This document shows positions 1 through 6,111 of a DNA stretch of 7,022 nucleotides, in pieces. The stretch's first letter is position 1. Each line of letters begins with the position of its first letter. Source of the stretch: an uncultured Actinomycetes bacterium (GTDB lineage: Bacteria; Actinomycetota; Actinomycetes; Nanopelagicales; Nanopelagicaceae). Where the stretch lies: NCBI GenBank assembly GCA_903865885.1, contig CAIPLJ010000128.1, positions 1 to 7,022 of the forward strand. Reading direction: 5' to 3'. Below the pieces are notes generated by a model. That model saw nothing but the letters and a program-made list of their open reading frames with translations, searched no databases and was not told the DNA's origin. The position numbers were made by a program, and so were the translations under genes.

Positions 1-264
1 GATTTTTGCGATACGTGCATCATCGAAGCCGGTTGTGCCGATGACTGCATTGATGTTATGAGTAATCAGAAATTCAAGGTTAGCCATGACTGAATCTGGT
101 GTTGTGAAATCAACAACCACCTGCGCACCACTTGTGACCAAGGCATCGAGTGAGTCTCCGAGATCAAGGGCTGCAACGAGTTCGAGATCTGGTGCATCAG
201 TAATGGCTTTAACTACCTCTGACCCCATGCGACCGCGTGCACCGAGTACGCCAACTTTGATCAT
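1..264 (-). CDS. dapB: 4-hydroxy-tetrahydrodipicolinate reductase, N-terminal 88 residues (3' part outside window)
   Basis: This is the first 88 codons of DapB; the frame is still open at base 1. The enzyme uses NAD(P)H to reduce the DapA product to tetrahydrodipicolinate in the cytoplasmic diaminopimelate/lysine pathway, which feeds peptidoglycan and lysine. The start reads MIKVGVLGARGRMG, the Rossmann-fold dinucleotide-binding glycine motif at residues 7-14. VVVDFTTPDSV (residues 49-59) and AVIGTTGF (residues 73-80) are the conserved DapB strands that follow. The spacing from the glycine loop to the DFT motif is short, as in actinobacterial DapB. The ATG at 264-262 overlaps the pepR stop as ATGA, so translation is probably coupled. 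An AAAAGG about ten bases upstream, inside pepR, can serve as ribosome binding site. Identity is secure; the substrate-binding C-terminal domain cannot be checked. Confidence 0.97.
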   Translation of the reverse strand, partial: MIKVGVLGARGRMGSEVVKAITDAPDLELVAALDLGDSLDALVTSGAQVVVDFTTPDSVMANLEFLITHNINAVIGTTGFDDARIAKI

Positions 265-1538
265 TTCTGAAGCACCTTTTCAAATTTCGACTGATTCTTA
301 AATGGACCTACAAGAGCAAGGGTAGGCGTTTTGACCAAGAACTCGCTGGCAATTTCGCGAATGTCTTCGGCGCTTACGCGTGCGATTGATTTAAGAATGT
401 CATCAAAATCCATGACTTGGCCATAGACAATCTCATTCTTGCCGATGCGGCTCATACGTGAACCGGAATCTTCCTGGCTCAAGACAAGGGATCCACGAAC
501 TGCGCCCTTAGCGCGTTCAATTTCTTCGTGAGTCATTCCATTATCTGCAACGTCTGAAAGAACGCTACGGATGATTTCAACAACTTCAATCGCCTTGGAT
601 GGATTACATCCTGCGTAGAAACCTAAGACTCCAGTTCCAGCAAACTGTTGAGCATATGCGTAGACCGAGTATGCAAGCCCGCGCTTCTCGCGGATCTCTT
701 GGAATAACCGTGAAGACATTCCTCCACCGAGTGCCGCTGAGAGGACTCCCATCGCAAAACGGCGATCATCCGCGCGAGCAACGCCTTCCATCCCATAGAA
801 CATGTGTGCTTGTTCGCTCTTCTTATACATAACTCCAACAGATTGTTGCTTGGTGTTCTTCACAAGAGTATTCGGACGCACAACAGGGGCAGCAAGTACA
901 TCGAGGAAATTATCTCGTGAGAGAGCTTCCTCAACCATTGCTACGACACGCTTATGCTTAATATTTCCAGCGACAGCTACAACGAGATCCTGTGGCAGGT
1001 ACTTCTTCTTATAGTAATTAAAGACGGTGTTGCGAGACATGCCCTTGATAGATTCGACTGTTCCTAAAATTGGACGACCTATTGGAGTGTCTCCATAGTA
1101 AGTGTCGTTAAAGAAGTCATGGACCAAGTCACTTGGATCATCATCGCGCATTGCGATTTCTTCAAGAACTACCTTGCGCTCTGCATCAACATCGAGTGCT
1201 GTAACAATCGATGATGTGATCAGGTCGCTGACAACATCAATTGCCATCGGAAGGTCTGTATCAATCACACGTGCGTAGAAGCAGGTGTACTCCTTAGATG
1301 TAAATGCATTCATCTCGCCGCCGACAGATTCGATAGAGGATGAAATCTCTAGCGCAGTTCGACTCGTTGTTCCTTTGAAGAGAAGGTGCTCTAAAAAGTG
1401 AGAAGCACCAGCAGTTGCTGGTGCTTCATCACGTGAACCTACATTGACCCAGATTCCCACAGCGGCGCTGCGTACTGACGGAACTTCTTCCGTAACAATA
1501 CGCAGACCACTTGAGTGAACTGATCTCTTTACTGACAT
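261..1538 (-). CDS. pepR: M16 family zinc metallopeptidase (PepR / mitochondrial processing peptidase beta-like)
   Basis: This is a complete 425-residue M16 peptidase of the single-chain processing-peptidase type. The inverted zinc motif HFLEH lies at residues 47-51 (His47 and His51 as zinc ligands, Glu50 as general base). The distal ligand is Glu127 in RKVVLEEIAMRDDDP, 76 residues after His51, the spacing usual for the family. The C-terminal non-catalytic half keeps the glycine-rich segment GGGMSSRLFQEIREKRGLAYSVYA (residues 271-294, quoted in part by its conserved core REKRGLAYSVY), which shapes the substrate chamber. There is no signal peptide or membrane segment, so a cytoplasmic endopeptidase is expected; the substrate is unknown. 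The ATG at 1538-1536 immediately follows the pnp TAA with no gap and no clear Shine-Dalgarno, suggesting coupling to pnp. The stop overlaps dapB by four bases. The symbol follows the mycobacterial gene downstream of pnp. Confidence 0.95.
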   Translation of the reverse strand: MSVKRSVHSSGLRIVTEEVPSVRSAAVGIWVNVGSRDEAPATAGASHFLEHLLFKGTTSRTALEISSSIESVGGEMNAFTSKEYTCFYARVIDTDLPMAIDVVSDLITSSIVTALDVDAERKVVLEEIAMRDDDPSDLVHDFFNDTYYGDTPIGRPILGTVESIKGMSRNTVFNYYKKKYLPQDLVVAVAGNIKHKRVVAMVEEALSRDNFLDVLAAPVVRPNTLVKNTKQQSVGVMYKKSEQAHMFYGMEGVARADDRRFAMGVLSAALGGGMSSRLFQEIREKRGLAYSVYAYAQQFAGTGVLGFYAGCNPSKAIEVVEIIRSVLSDVADNGMTHEEIERAKGAVRGSLVLSQEDSGSRMSRIGKNEIVYGQVMDFDDILKSIARVSAEDIREIASEFLVKTPTLALVGPFKNQSKFEKVLQK

Positions 1539-3740
1539 TTATTCAGCTGCTGGAGTTGTTCCATCTTCGAGAACTGGAACCAAAGAGAGCTTGCCCTTTG
1601 GATCGATCTCACCGATTTCAACCTGAATCTTGTCGCCAACCTTCATCACTTCTTCAAGGTTTTCAATGCGCTTTCCACCATGCATCTTGCGAATCTGAGA
1701 TACGTGGAGCAAGCCATCTTTACCTGGCATCAATGAGACGAATGCGCCGAATGTTGCAAGCTTTACGACAGTACCGAGGTAGCGCTCTCCAACTTCTGGC
1801 ATTTGTGGATTAGCAATTGCATTGATCTGTGCGCGAGCAGCTTCTGCTGAAGGTCCATCGGTTGCACCGATGTAGATGGTTCCATCATCTTCAATTGAAA
1901 TTTCTGCACCAGTTTCATCTTGAATCTGGTTGATGATCTTGCCCTTAGGCCCGATTACTGCACCAATCTGATCTACTGGAATCTTTACAGAGATGATGCG
2001 AGGAGCGTATTGGCTCATCTCATCAGGTGTGTCGATTGCTTCGTTCATGACATCGAGAATCGCAAGACGCGCTTCCTTTGCCTGGTGAAGTGCGCCAGCA
2101 AGAACTGATGCAGGGATTCCATCAAGCTTTGTATCGAGCTGTAGAGCTGTAACGAAGTCCTTAGTACCTGCGACCTTGAAGTCCATATCTCCGAATGCAT
2201 CTTCTGCACCGAGAATATCTGTCAGAGCAACATATTCAATCTTGCCATCGACAGTATCTGAGATAAGTCCCATTGCAATACCTGCAACAGGTGCTTTTAG
2301 TGGCACGCCTGCTTGAAGCATTGACAGTGTTGATGCACATACGGATCCCATAGATGTTGATCCATTTGAACCAAGCGCTTCAGAGACCTGCCGGATTGCA
2401 TAAGGGAATTCTTCGCGAGTTGGAAGTACTGGAATCAATGCGCGCTCAGCAAGTGCACCGTGACCGATTTCGCGACGCTTAGGTGTGCCAACGCGACCTG
2501 TTTCACCAGTTGAATATGGTGGGAAGTTGTAGTTGTGCATGTAGCGCTTTGAAGTTTCAGGGCTCATGGTGTCGAGCTGCTGCTCCATCTTGAGCATATT
2601 AAGAGTTGTTACTCCGAGAATCTGAGTCTCGCCACGTTCGAAAATTGCTGAACCGTGAACACGAGGAATAACCTCAACTTCGGCAGAGAGCGCACGAATG
2701 TCGCGGAGTCCGCGGCCATCGATACGAATCTTGTCGCGAAGTACGCGCTGGCGTACAAGCTTCTTTGTAAGTGAGCGAAACGCTGCAGGAACTTCCTTTT
2801 CGCGACCTTCGAAGGCAGCTGTTACTGATTCCTTTGTTGATGCAGAGATCTCATCAATCTTTGTCTCGCGCTCTTGCTTACCTGAAATAGTAAGTGCTTT
2901 TGCAAGATCATCCTTTGCAGCCTTTTCAACTGCAGCAAATACATCATCTTGGTAATCAAGGAAGACTGGGAAGTCAGCTGTTGGCTTTGCAGCAACTGCT
3001 GCAAGCTTTGACTGTGCTTCGCAGAGAATCTTGATAAATGGCTTTGCAGCATCGAGCCCCTGCGCAACAATCTCTTCAGTAGGAGCTTTAGCTCCTTCTG
3101 CAATAAGACCGATTGTGCGTGAAGTTGCTTCTGCTTCCACCATCATGATTGCTACATCGTCTGCTGTTACGCGACCTGCAACGACCATATCGAAAACAGC
3201 GTTCTCGACCTGTGAATGGTTAGGGAATGCAACCCACTGACCTTCGATAAGTGCAACACGTACACCACCGATTGGACCAGAGAATGGAAGACCTGCGAGC
3301 TGTGTAGACATTGATGCTGCGTTGATCGCAATCACGTCGTACATATGATCTGGATCGAGTGCCATAACTGTGACAACGATCTGAACTTCATTACGAAGTC
3401 CCTTAATAAATGATGGACGCAATGGGCGGTCGATCAAACGGCAGGTAAGAATTGCCTCTTCTGATGGACGACCTTCGCGGCGGAAGAATGAACCTGGAAT
3501 CTTGCCGATGGCATACATCTTCTCTTCAACATCCACTGTAAGTGGGAAGAAGTCGAATTGATCCTTAGGTGTCTTTGATGCTGTTGTAGCTGAAAAGATC
3601 ATTGTCTGATCATCGAGATACACAGCTGCAGCTCCTGCTGCTTGCTTTGCGAGGCGTCCTGTTTCGAACTTAATCTCGCGCTTTCCGAACTTTCCGTTAT
3701 CGATAACGGCTACTGCTGTCTTAACGTCTTGACCCTCCAT
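1539..3740 (-). CDS. pnp: Polyribonucleotide nucleotidyltransferase (PNPase)
   Basis: PNPase degrades RNA 3' to 5' with phosphate, releasing nucleoside diphosphates, and can also add tails; it acts as a cytoplasmic trimer. The product is 733 residues, close to other actinobacterial PNPases. The first RNase PH-like core (about 1-230) holds FFRREGRPSE and RLIDRPLRPSF. An all-alpha linker follows. The second core holds the phosphate-binding GSNGSTSMGSV (about 457-467) and the catalytic set Asp514, Asp520 and Lys522 in EDAFGDMDFKVAG. A KH domain follows with its GPKG loop at 597-600, then an S1 domain (about 649-723). An upstream in-frame ATG at 3821 would add 27 residues, but I chose 3740: MEGQDVKTAVAVIDNG matches the family start and follows a strong AAAGGAGG. 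The gene is sometimes called gpsI in actinobacteria because a guanosine pentaphosphate synthetase activity was attributed to it. A 170 bp structured leader separates it from rpsO. Confidence 0.99.
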   Translation of the reverse strand: MEGQDVKTAVAVIDNGKFGKREIKFETGRLAKQAAGAAAVYLDDQTMIFSATTASKTPKDQFDFFPLTVDVEEKMYAIGKIPGSFFRREGRPSEEAILTCRLIDRPLRPSFIKGLRNEVQIVVTVMALDPDHMYDVIAINAASMSTQLAGLPFSGPIGGVRVALIEGQWVAFPNHSQVENAVFDMVVAGRVTADDVAIMMVEAEATSRTIGLIAEGAKAPTEEIVAQGLDAAKPFIKILCEAQSKLAAVAAKPTADFPVFLDYQDDVFAAVEKAAKDDLAKALTISGKQERETKIDEISASTKESVTAAFEGREKEVPAAFRSLTKKLVRQRVLRDKIRIDGRGLRDIRALSAEVEVIPRVHGSAIFERGETQILGVTTLNMLKMEQQLDTMSPETSKRYMHNYNFPPYSTGETGRVGTPKRREIGHGALAERALIPVLPTREEFPYAIRQVSEALGSNGSTSMGSVCASTLSMLQAGVPLKAPVAGIAMGLISDTVDGKIEYVALTDILGAEDAFGDMDFKVAGTKDFVTALQLDTKLDGIPASVLAGALHQAKEARLAILDVMNEAIDTPDEMSQYAPRIISVKIPVDQIGAVIGPKGKIINQIQDETGAEISIEDDGTIYIGATDGPSAEAARAQINAIANPQMPEVGERYLGTVVKLATFGAFVSLMPGKDGLLHVSQIRKMHGGKRIENLEEVMKVGDKIQVEIGEIDPKGKLSLVPVLEDGTTPAAE

Positions 3741-3752
3741 GGGTCCTCCTTT
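3741..3752 (-). promoter_or_regulatory. pnp ribosome binding site
   Basis: On the minus strand this reads AAAGGAGGACCC and sits directly before the ATG at 3740. It is the strongest Shine-Dalgarno in the window, with four bases between GGAGG and the start. It decides the start against the ATG 81 bases upstream. Its GAGGACC (3742-3748) is perfectly complementary to a segment of the upstream hairpin at 3872-3878. Confidence 0.9.
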
Positions 3753-3767
3753 GATTCGTGTTTCTAT

Positions 3768-3794
3768 TCCAAGGAACGATGAACGCACCTTGGA
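3768..3794 (-). repeat. Inverted repeat, 7-bp stem-loop before pnp
   Basis: The arms TCCAAGG and CCTTGGA are perfectly complementary around a 13-base loop. The base of the stem lies about 16 bases upstream of the pnp Shine-Dalgarno, so folding would leave the binding site open. It is a candidate processing or protection hairpin in the leader. Confidence 0.6.
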
Positions 3795-3827
3795 GCGGTA
3801 ACTACACGCGAGGCGAAACAAATGAAT

Positions 3828-3839
3828 CTTCGATCGAAG
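3828..3839. repeat. 12-bp perfect palindrome CTTCGATCGAAG
   Basis: The sequence equals its own reverse complement over all twelve bases. As RNA it could form only a short 4-bp stem with a GAUC loop. As DNA it could be a binding site for a dimeric regulator. It lies mid-way in the rpsO-pnp gap. There is no further evidence for either role. Confidence 0.5.
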
Positions 3840-3843
3840 TTCA

Positions 3844-3859
3844 CAGATGAATACATCTG
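3844..3859 (-). repeat. Inverted repeat, 6-bp stem with 4-base loop
   Basis: CAGATG and CATCTG are perfectly complementary around the loop TATT (minus strand). It is the second of the four inverted repeats in the rpsO-pnp gap, with no U-tract after it. Confidence 0.55.
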
Positions 3860-3869
3860 GAAACCACTA

Positions 3870-3889
3870 CCGAGGACCATTGTCCCCAG
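3870..3889 (-). repeat. GC-rich 8-bp stem-loop after rpsO containing an anti-Shine-Dalgarno arm
   Basis: On the minus strand CTGGGGAC pairs with GTCCTCGG across the loop AATG, giving eight pairs of which two are G-U. It begins 21 bases after the rpsO stop and is the most stable-looking hairpin in the window. It could protect the rpsO 3' end or be an RNase III target. The segment GGTCCTC, formed by the end of the loop and the 3' arm, is complementary to the pnp Shine-Dalgarno. The hairpin and a closed pnp start site are therefore mutually exclusive. Confidence 0.65.
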
Positions 3890-3910
3890 GCGTGTAATTA
3901 ATTCTTTAAA

Positions 3911-4180
3911 TTAGCGGCGAATACCGAGCTTTTCGATAATTGCGCGATAACGATTGATATCTGTCTTTGCGAGGTACTGAAGAATTCGGCGACGCTGACC
4001 TACGAGCAACAAGAGACCACGACGGTTGTGGTGATCATGCGGGTTGGTCTTGAGGTGTGTTGTGATGTCTTCGATTCGACGTGACAATAAAGCGACCTGA
4101 GCTTCAGGGCTTCCTGTATCAGTAGCTGATGTTCCGTACTTTGCAATGATTTCTTTCTTTACTTCTGGTGTTAATGACAT
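3911..4180 (-). CDS. rpsO: 30S ribosomal protein S15
   Basis: S15 is a primary binding protein of the 16S rRNA central domain, where it organises a three-way junction and later contributes to a bridge with the 50S subunit. The product is 89 residues, exactly the family length, and all helical. Conserved signatures are TDTGSPEAQVALL (residues 21-33), HDHHNRRGLL (48-57) and the basic RRRILQYL, ending in the typical KLGIRR. The ATG at 4180-4178 is preceded by AAAAGGA seven bases upstream. In many bacteria S15 represses its own translation by binding the rpsO leader, and the 139 bp region before this gene has matching potential. It is probably co-transcribed with pnp, which follows after 170 bp. 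Confidence 0.99.
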   Translation of the reverse strand: MSLTPEVKKEIIAKYGTSATDTGSPEAQVALLSRRIEDITTHLKTNPHDHHNRRGLLLLVGQRRRILQYLAKTDINRYRAIIEKLGIRR

Positions 4181-4319
4181 TTCTATTTCCTTTTCATGTT
4201 AAGTACGTCAGTACTGTTCAAGAGGCTTCCCGGTTTGATTCACGGGAAATCACTTTCTCGTTGGACAGGTGAAGTTTACCTGCGAGCTGTTGATAAGAGA
4301 AATTGAGGCTAAAACTGGC
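4181..4319 (-). promoter_or_regulatory. rpsO 5' leader, candidate S15 autoregulatory RNA
   Basis: This 139 bp gap between ribF and rpsO has no gene. On the minus strand it holds three stem-loops. The first is CAGGT/ACCTG (4282-4266), extendable by CTCG/CGAG (4286-4283 with 4260-4257) across a five-base bulge. The second is TTCCCG/CGGGAA (4248-4227). The third is AGTAC/GTACT around TGAC (4215-4202). Alternative pairings exist: TGATT/AATCA (4252-4248 with 4240-4236), and ATTTCC at 4250-4245 with the ribosome-binding GGAAAT at 4190-4185. Such competing folds resemble S15-controlled leaders known in other phyla. No convincing promoter or terminator is seen. The regulatory role is inference from position and pairing. 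Confidence 0.5.
4188..4194 (-). promoter_or_regulatory. rpsO ribosome binding site
   Basis: AAAAGGA on the minus strand lies seven bases before the rpsO ATG, a standard distance. The overlapping GGAAAT (4190-4185) is complementary to ATTTCC further up the leader. Confidence 0.8.
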
Positions 4320-5207
4320 CTATTTCTCGGTGAGTTCGCGAGCTTTATCGCAATCTTTCTTCATCTGTTCAAGTAGCGGTTCTAGGCCATCAAATTTCAG
4401 TGTTGGACGAAGGTACCAACCGAACTCAATAGATGCGCTCTTGTCATAGAGCTCGAGACCTTCTTGATCAAGTGCATATGCCTCAACTTGCCTGCCTCGA
4501 ACACCTTCAAATGTTGGATTCGTTCCAATAGAAATTGCAGCAGGCCAGAAATTCATTCCGACGGTGAGCCAGCCTGCATAGACACCATCTGCAGGAATTG
4601 TCTGCCCATCAATATTTCCAAGATTTGCAGTGGGGTATCCAATCTCACGTCCACGCTTTTCGCCGTGAACCACTATTCCGTCGAGTCGATGTGGTCTTGA
4701 TAAGAGTTCACGTGCCTGCTCAACTTTTCCCTCAATGACAAGTGCGCGAATACGAGATGAAGAGATAACTTCGGTATCGGCCTTCAGCTCTTGAACATCT
4801 ACGGTGAAGTTGTGAGTCAAGCCTGACTTAATAAGAGTATCCACATTTCCAGAAGCCTTATGCCCATATGTGAAGTTCTTGCCAACTATGACTGTGCTTG
4901 CATGAAGTTGATCTACAAGAATTGTCTCCACAAAATCCTCGGGCAACATTGCTGCGAATTTCTCATTGAACTTCATGACCGCTACCTGGTCTGCATTGTG
5001 AATCTTTAAGAGCTCCACGCGATCTGCAAGTGTTGTGAGCATCGTTGGCGCTTTATCTGGAGCAAAGACTGTTGTGGGATGGGGATCAAAGGTAAGTGCG
5101 ACGATAGATCGACCATCTGCTATCTCTTTTGCTCGATTGAGCAGGAGTTGATGACCCTTATGCACGCCATCAAAGACGCCGATTACAACGACGTTGGTTT
5201 CACTCAT
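4320..5207 (-). CDS. ribF: Bifunctional riboflavin kinase / FAD synthetase
   Basis: RibF phosphorylates riboflavin to FMN and then adenylylates FMN to FAD in the cytoplasm. The N-terminal FMN adenylyltransferase domain shows GVFDGVHKGH (residues 10-19, the nucleotidyltransferase HxGH), FDPHP (40-44), VGKNFTYGHKASGN (108-121) and SSSRIR (149-154). The C-terminal flavokinase domain shows HGEKRGREIGYPTANL (181-196, with the PTAN motif), GTNPTF (228-233) and VEAY (241-244, carrying the likely catalytic Glu242). Length is 295 residues, somewhat short for the family (typically about 305-330). The shortfall is mainly at the N-terminus: the usual 12-18 residues before the GxFDG strand are reduced to nine. 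No longer start is possible because an in-frame TAG, the truB stop, lies six codons upstream with no start codon between. Spacing to truB is 18 bp; the ribosome binding site is weak. Confidence 0.97.
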   Translation of the reverse strand: MSETNVVVIGVFDGVHKGHQLLLNRAKEIADGRSIVALTFDPHPTTVFAPDKAPTMLTTLADRVELLKIHNADQVAVMKFNEKFAAMLPEDFVETILVDQLHASTVIVGKNFTYGHKASGNVDTLIKSGLTHNFTVDVQELKADTEVISSSRIRALVIEGKVEQARELLSRPHRLDGIVVHGEKRGREIGYPTANLGNIDGQTIPADGVYAGWLTVGMNFWPAAISIGTNPTFEGVRGRQVEAYALDQEGLELYDKSASIEFGWYLRPTLKFDGLEPLLEQMKKDCDKARELTEK

Positions 5208-5225
5208 ACCGCAATCTTGCCTTAC

Positions 5226-6101
5226 CTAGTTCGCTGCCGCAAAAACTGCAATTGGCTTGGCTTTATCGCCATCATCTTTTAGCAGGGCGATAAGACGATT
5301 ATCGGGCGATAGCGCTGCATTGATGACTGTATTTCCATTTTCAGAGAGCGCTCTGCCAAATGAGAGTTCCTGTACTTCTTCTAGCGTGAGCTCTCGTGGT
5401 GTAAATGTTACGCGCGCTACATCTGCAAGAGCTAGCGCAGTAAAGTTCTGTGCCTTGAGGTCTTCAAAGCTGACGGCATCTTTTTCGGTAAAGCCTGCAA
5501 CGCGCGTTCGACGCAGTGCGCTGAGGTGTCCTCCGACTTTGAGCCCATCTCCAAGATCACGAGCTATGGCGCGGATAAATGTTCCTGCAGAACATGTAAC
5601 TTCGATATCTACTTCGGTCGTTACCTCGAGGTGGCGAATGGCCAGAATATCTAATTGTGTAATCGTTACTTGGCGCGCTTGGAGTTCAAACTTCTCGCCT
5701 GCTCGGACGCGGTCGTAGGCACGCTCTCCCCCAACTTTTACCGCAGAGACAGATGATGGACGCTGCGCAATAGTTCCGATCATCTCTTTAAGTGATTTTT
5801 CAATATCAGAGTCACTTACTGTGGATGCATCTTTAGCTTCTAAAACTTCACCTTCTTTATCATCGGTAACTGTTGATGCACCAAGAACAATGGTTGCTAC
5901 ATACGATTTATCGCCATCGGTGATGTACTGCAATAAACGAGTGCCATTGCCAAATCCAAGAACAAGGATTCCCGTAGCCATCGGATCGAGAGTTCCTGCG
6001 TGCCCCACTTTGCGCGTACCAAGTGCTTTGCGCCCCACTGCAACTACATCATGGCTCGTCATGCCGCCTGCTTTATCGACTACTAAGAAGCCATCAGACA
6101 T
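5226..6101 (-). CDS. truB: tRNA pseudouridine(55) synthase TruB
   Basis: TruB isomerises U55 in the T-loop of almost all tRNAs to pseudouridine and also acts as a tRNA-folding chaperone. The 291-residue product has the catalytic motif GHAGTLDPMATG with nucleophile Asp39, the conserved KSY (65-67), QRPSSVSAVKVGGERAYDRVRAG around 113-135, and CSAGTFIRAIARDLG (170-184) closing the active site. Residues from about 230 form the C-terminal RNA-binding domain of actinobacterial TruB. The usual KPAG of the N-terminal motif reads KAGG here (residues 10-13). The ATG at 6101 lies 10 bp after the rbfA stop, with a possible GAAGAG ribosome binding site inside the end of rbfA. Neighbours rbfA and infB make this a translation-related block. 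Confidence 0.98.
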   Translation of the reverse strand: MSDGFLVVDKAGGMTSHDVVAVGRKALGTRKVGHAGTLDPMATGILVLGFGNGTRLLQYITDGDKSYVATIVLGASTVTDDKEGEVLEAKDASTVSDSDIEKSLKEMIGTIAQRPSSVSAVKVGGERAYDRVRAGEKFELQARQVTITQLDILAIRHLEVTTEVDIEVTCSAGTFIRAIARDLGDGLKVGGHLSALRRTRVAGFTEKDAVSFEDLKAQNFTALALADVARVTFTPRELTLEEVQELSFGRALSENGNTVINAALSPDNRLIALLKDDGDKAKPIAVFAAAN

Positions 6102-6111
6102 GAGAAATTAC

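Larger units (their letters stand above)
3741..3910 (-). promoter_or_regulatory. Structured rpsO-pnp intergenic region / pnp leader
   Basis: This 170 bp stretch carries no recognisable gene. In transcript order it holds four inverted repeats: 3889-3870, 3859-3844, 3839-3828 and 3794-3768, followed by the pnp Shine-Dalgarno. None is followed by a U-tract, so they do not look like terminators. In E. coli and Streptomyces the corresponding rpsO-pnp region carries a stem-loop cleaved by RNase III, and in E. coli that cleavage allows PNPase to repress its own mRNA. The same role here is inference from position and structure. I see no convincing -35/-10 pair on the minus strand, although a promoter cannot be excluded. 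Confidence 0.6.

Noticed and set aside
2822..3103. 93-codon minus-strand frame rich in Leu, Gln and Ser
   Set aside because: It is another reading frame of the pnp linker region, low in complexity, with no start signal.
3741..3821. 27-codon N-terminal extension of pnp from the ATG at 3821
   Set aside because: The extension has no family similarity, runs through the 3768-3794 hairpin, and the internal ATG at 3740 has a far better Shine-Dalgarno and gives the standard PNPase start.
3764..3856. 30-residue open frame on the minus strand in the rpsO-pnp gap
   Set aside because: It has no Shine-Dalgarno and no recognisable similarity, and it coincides with the inverted repeats; a 30-codon frame is expected by chance.
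3870..3889. Rho-independent terminator after rpsO
   Set aside because: The stem is GC-rich but no U-tract follows it on the minus strand, so termination is not supported.
4183..4197. Four-codon frame ATG AAA AGG AAA TAG over the rpsO ribosome binding site
   Set aside because: It has no ribosome binding site of its own and simply follows from the purine-rich Shine-Dalgarno; most likely coincidence.
4181..4319. Promoter for rpsO, for example TTGAAC with TAACAT
   Set aside because: The spacer is only about 14 bases and the -10 would overlap the ribosome binding region; no pair of acceptable elements was found.
5257..5718. 153-codon plus-strand open frame
   Set aside because: It lies wholly antisense to truB, is rich in Ser, Arg and Ala with no motif, and has no neighbours on that strand: a shadow of truB.
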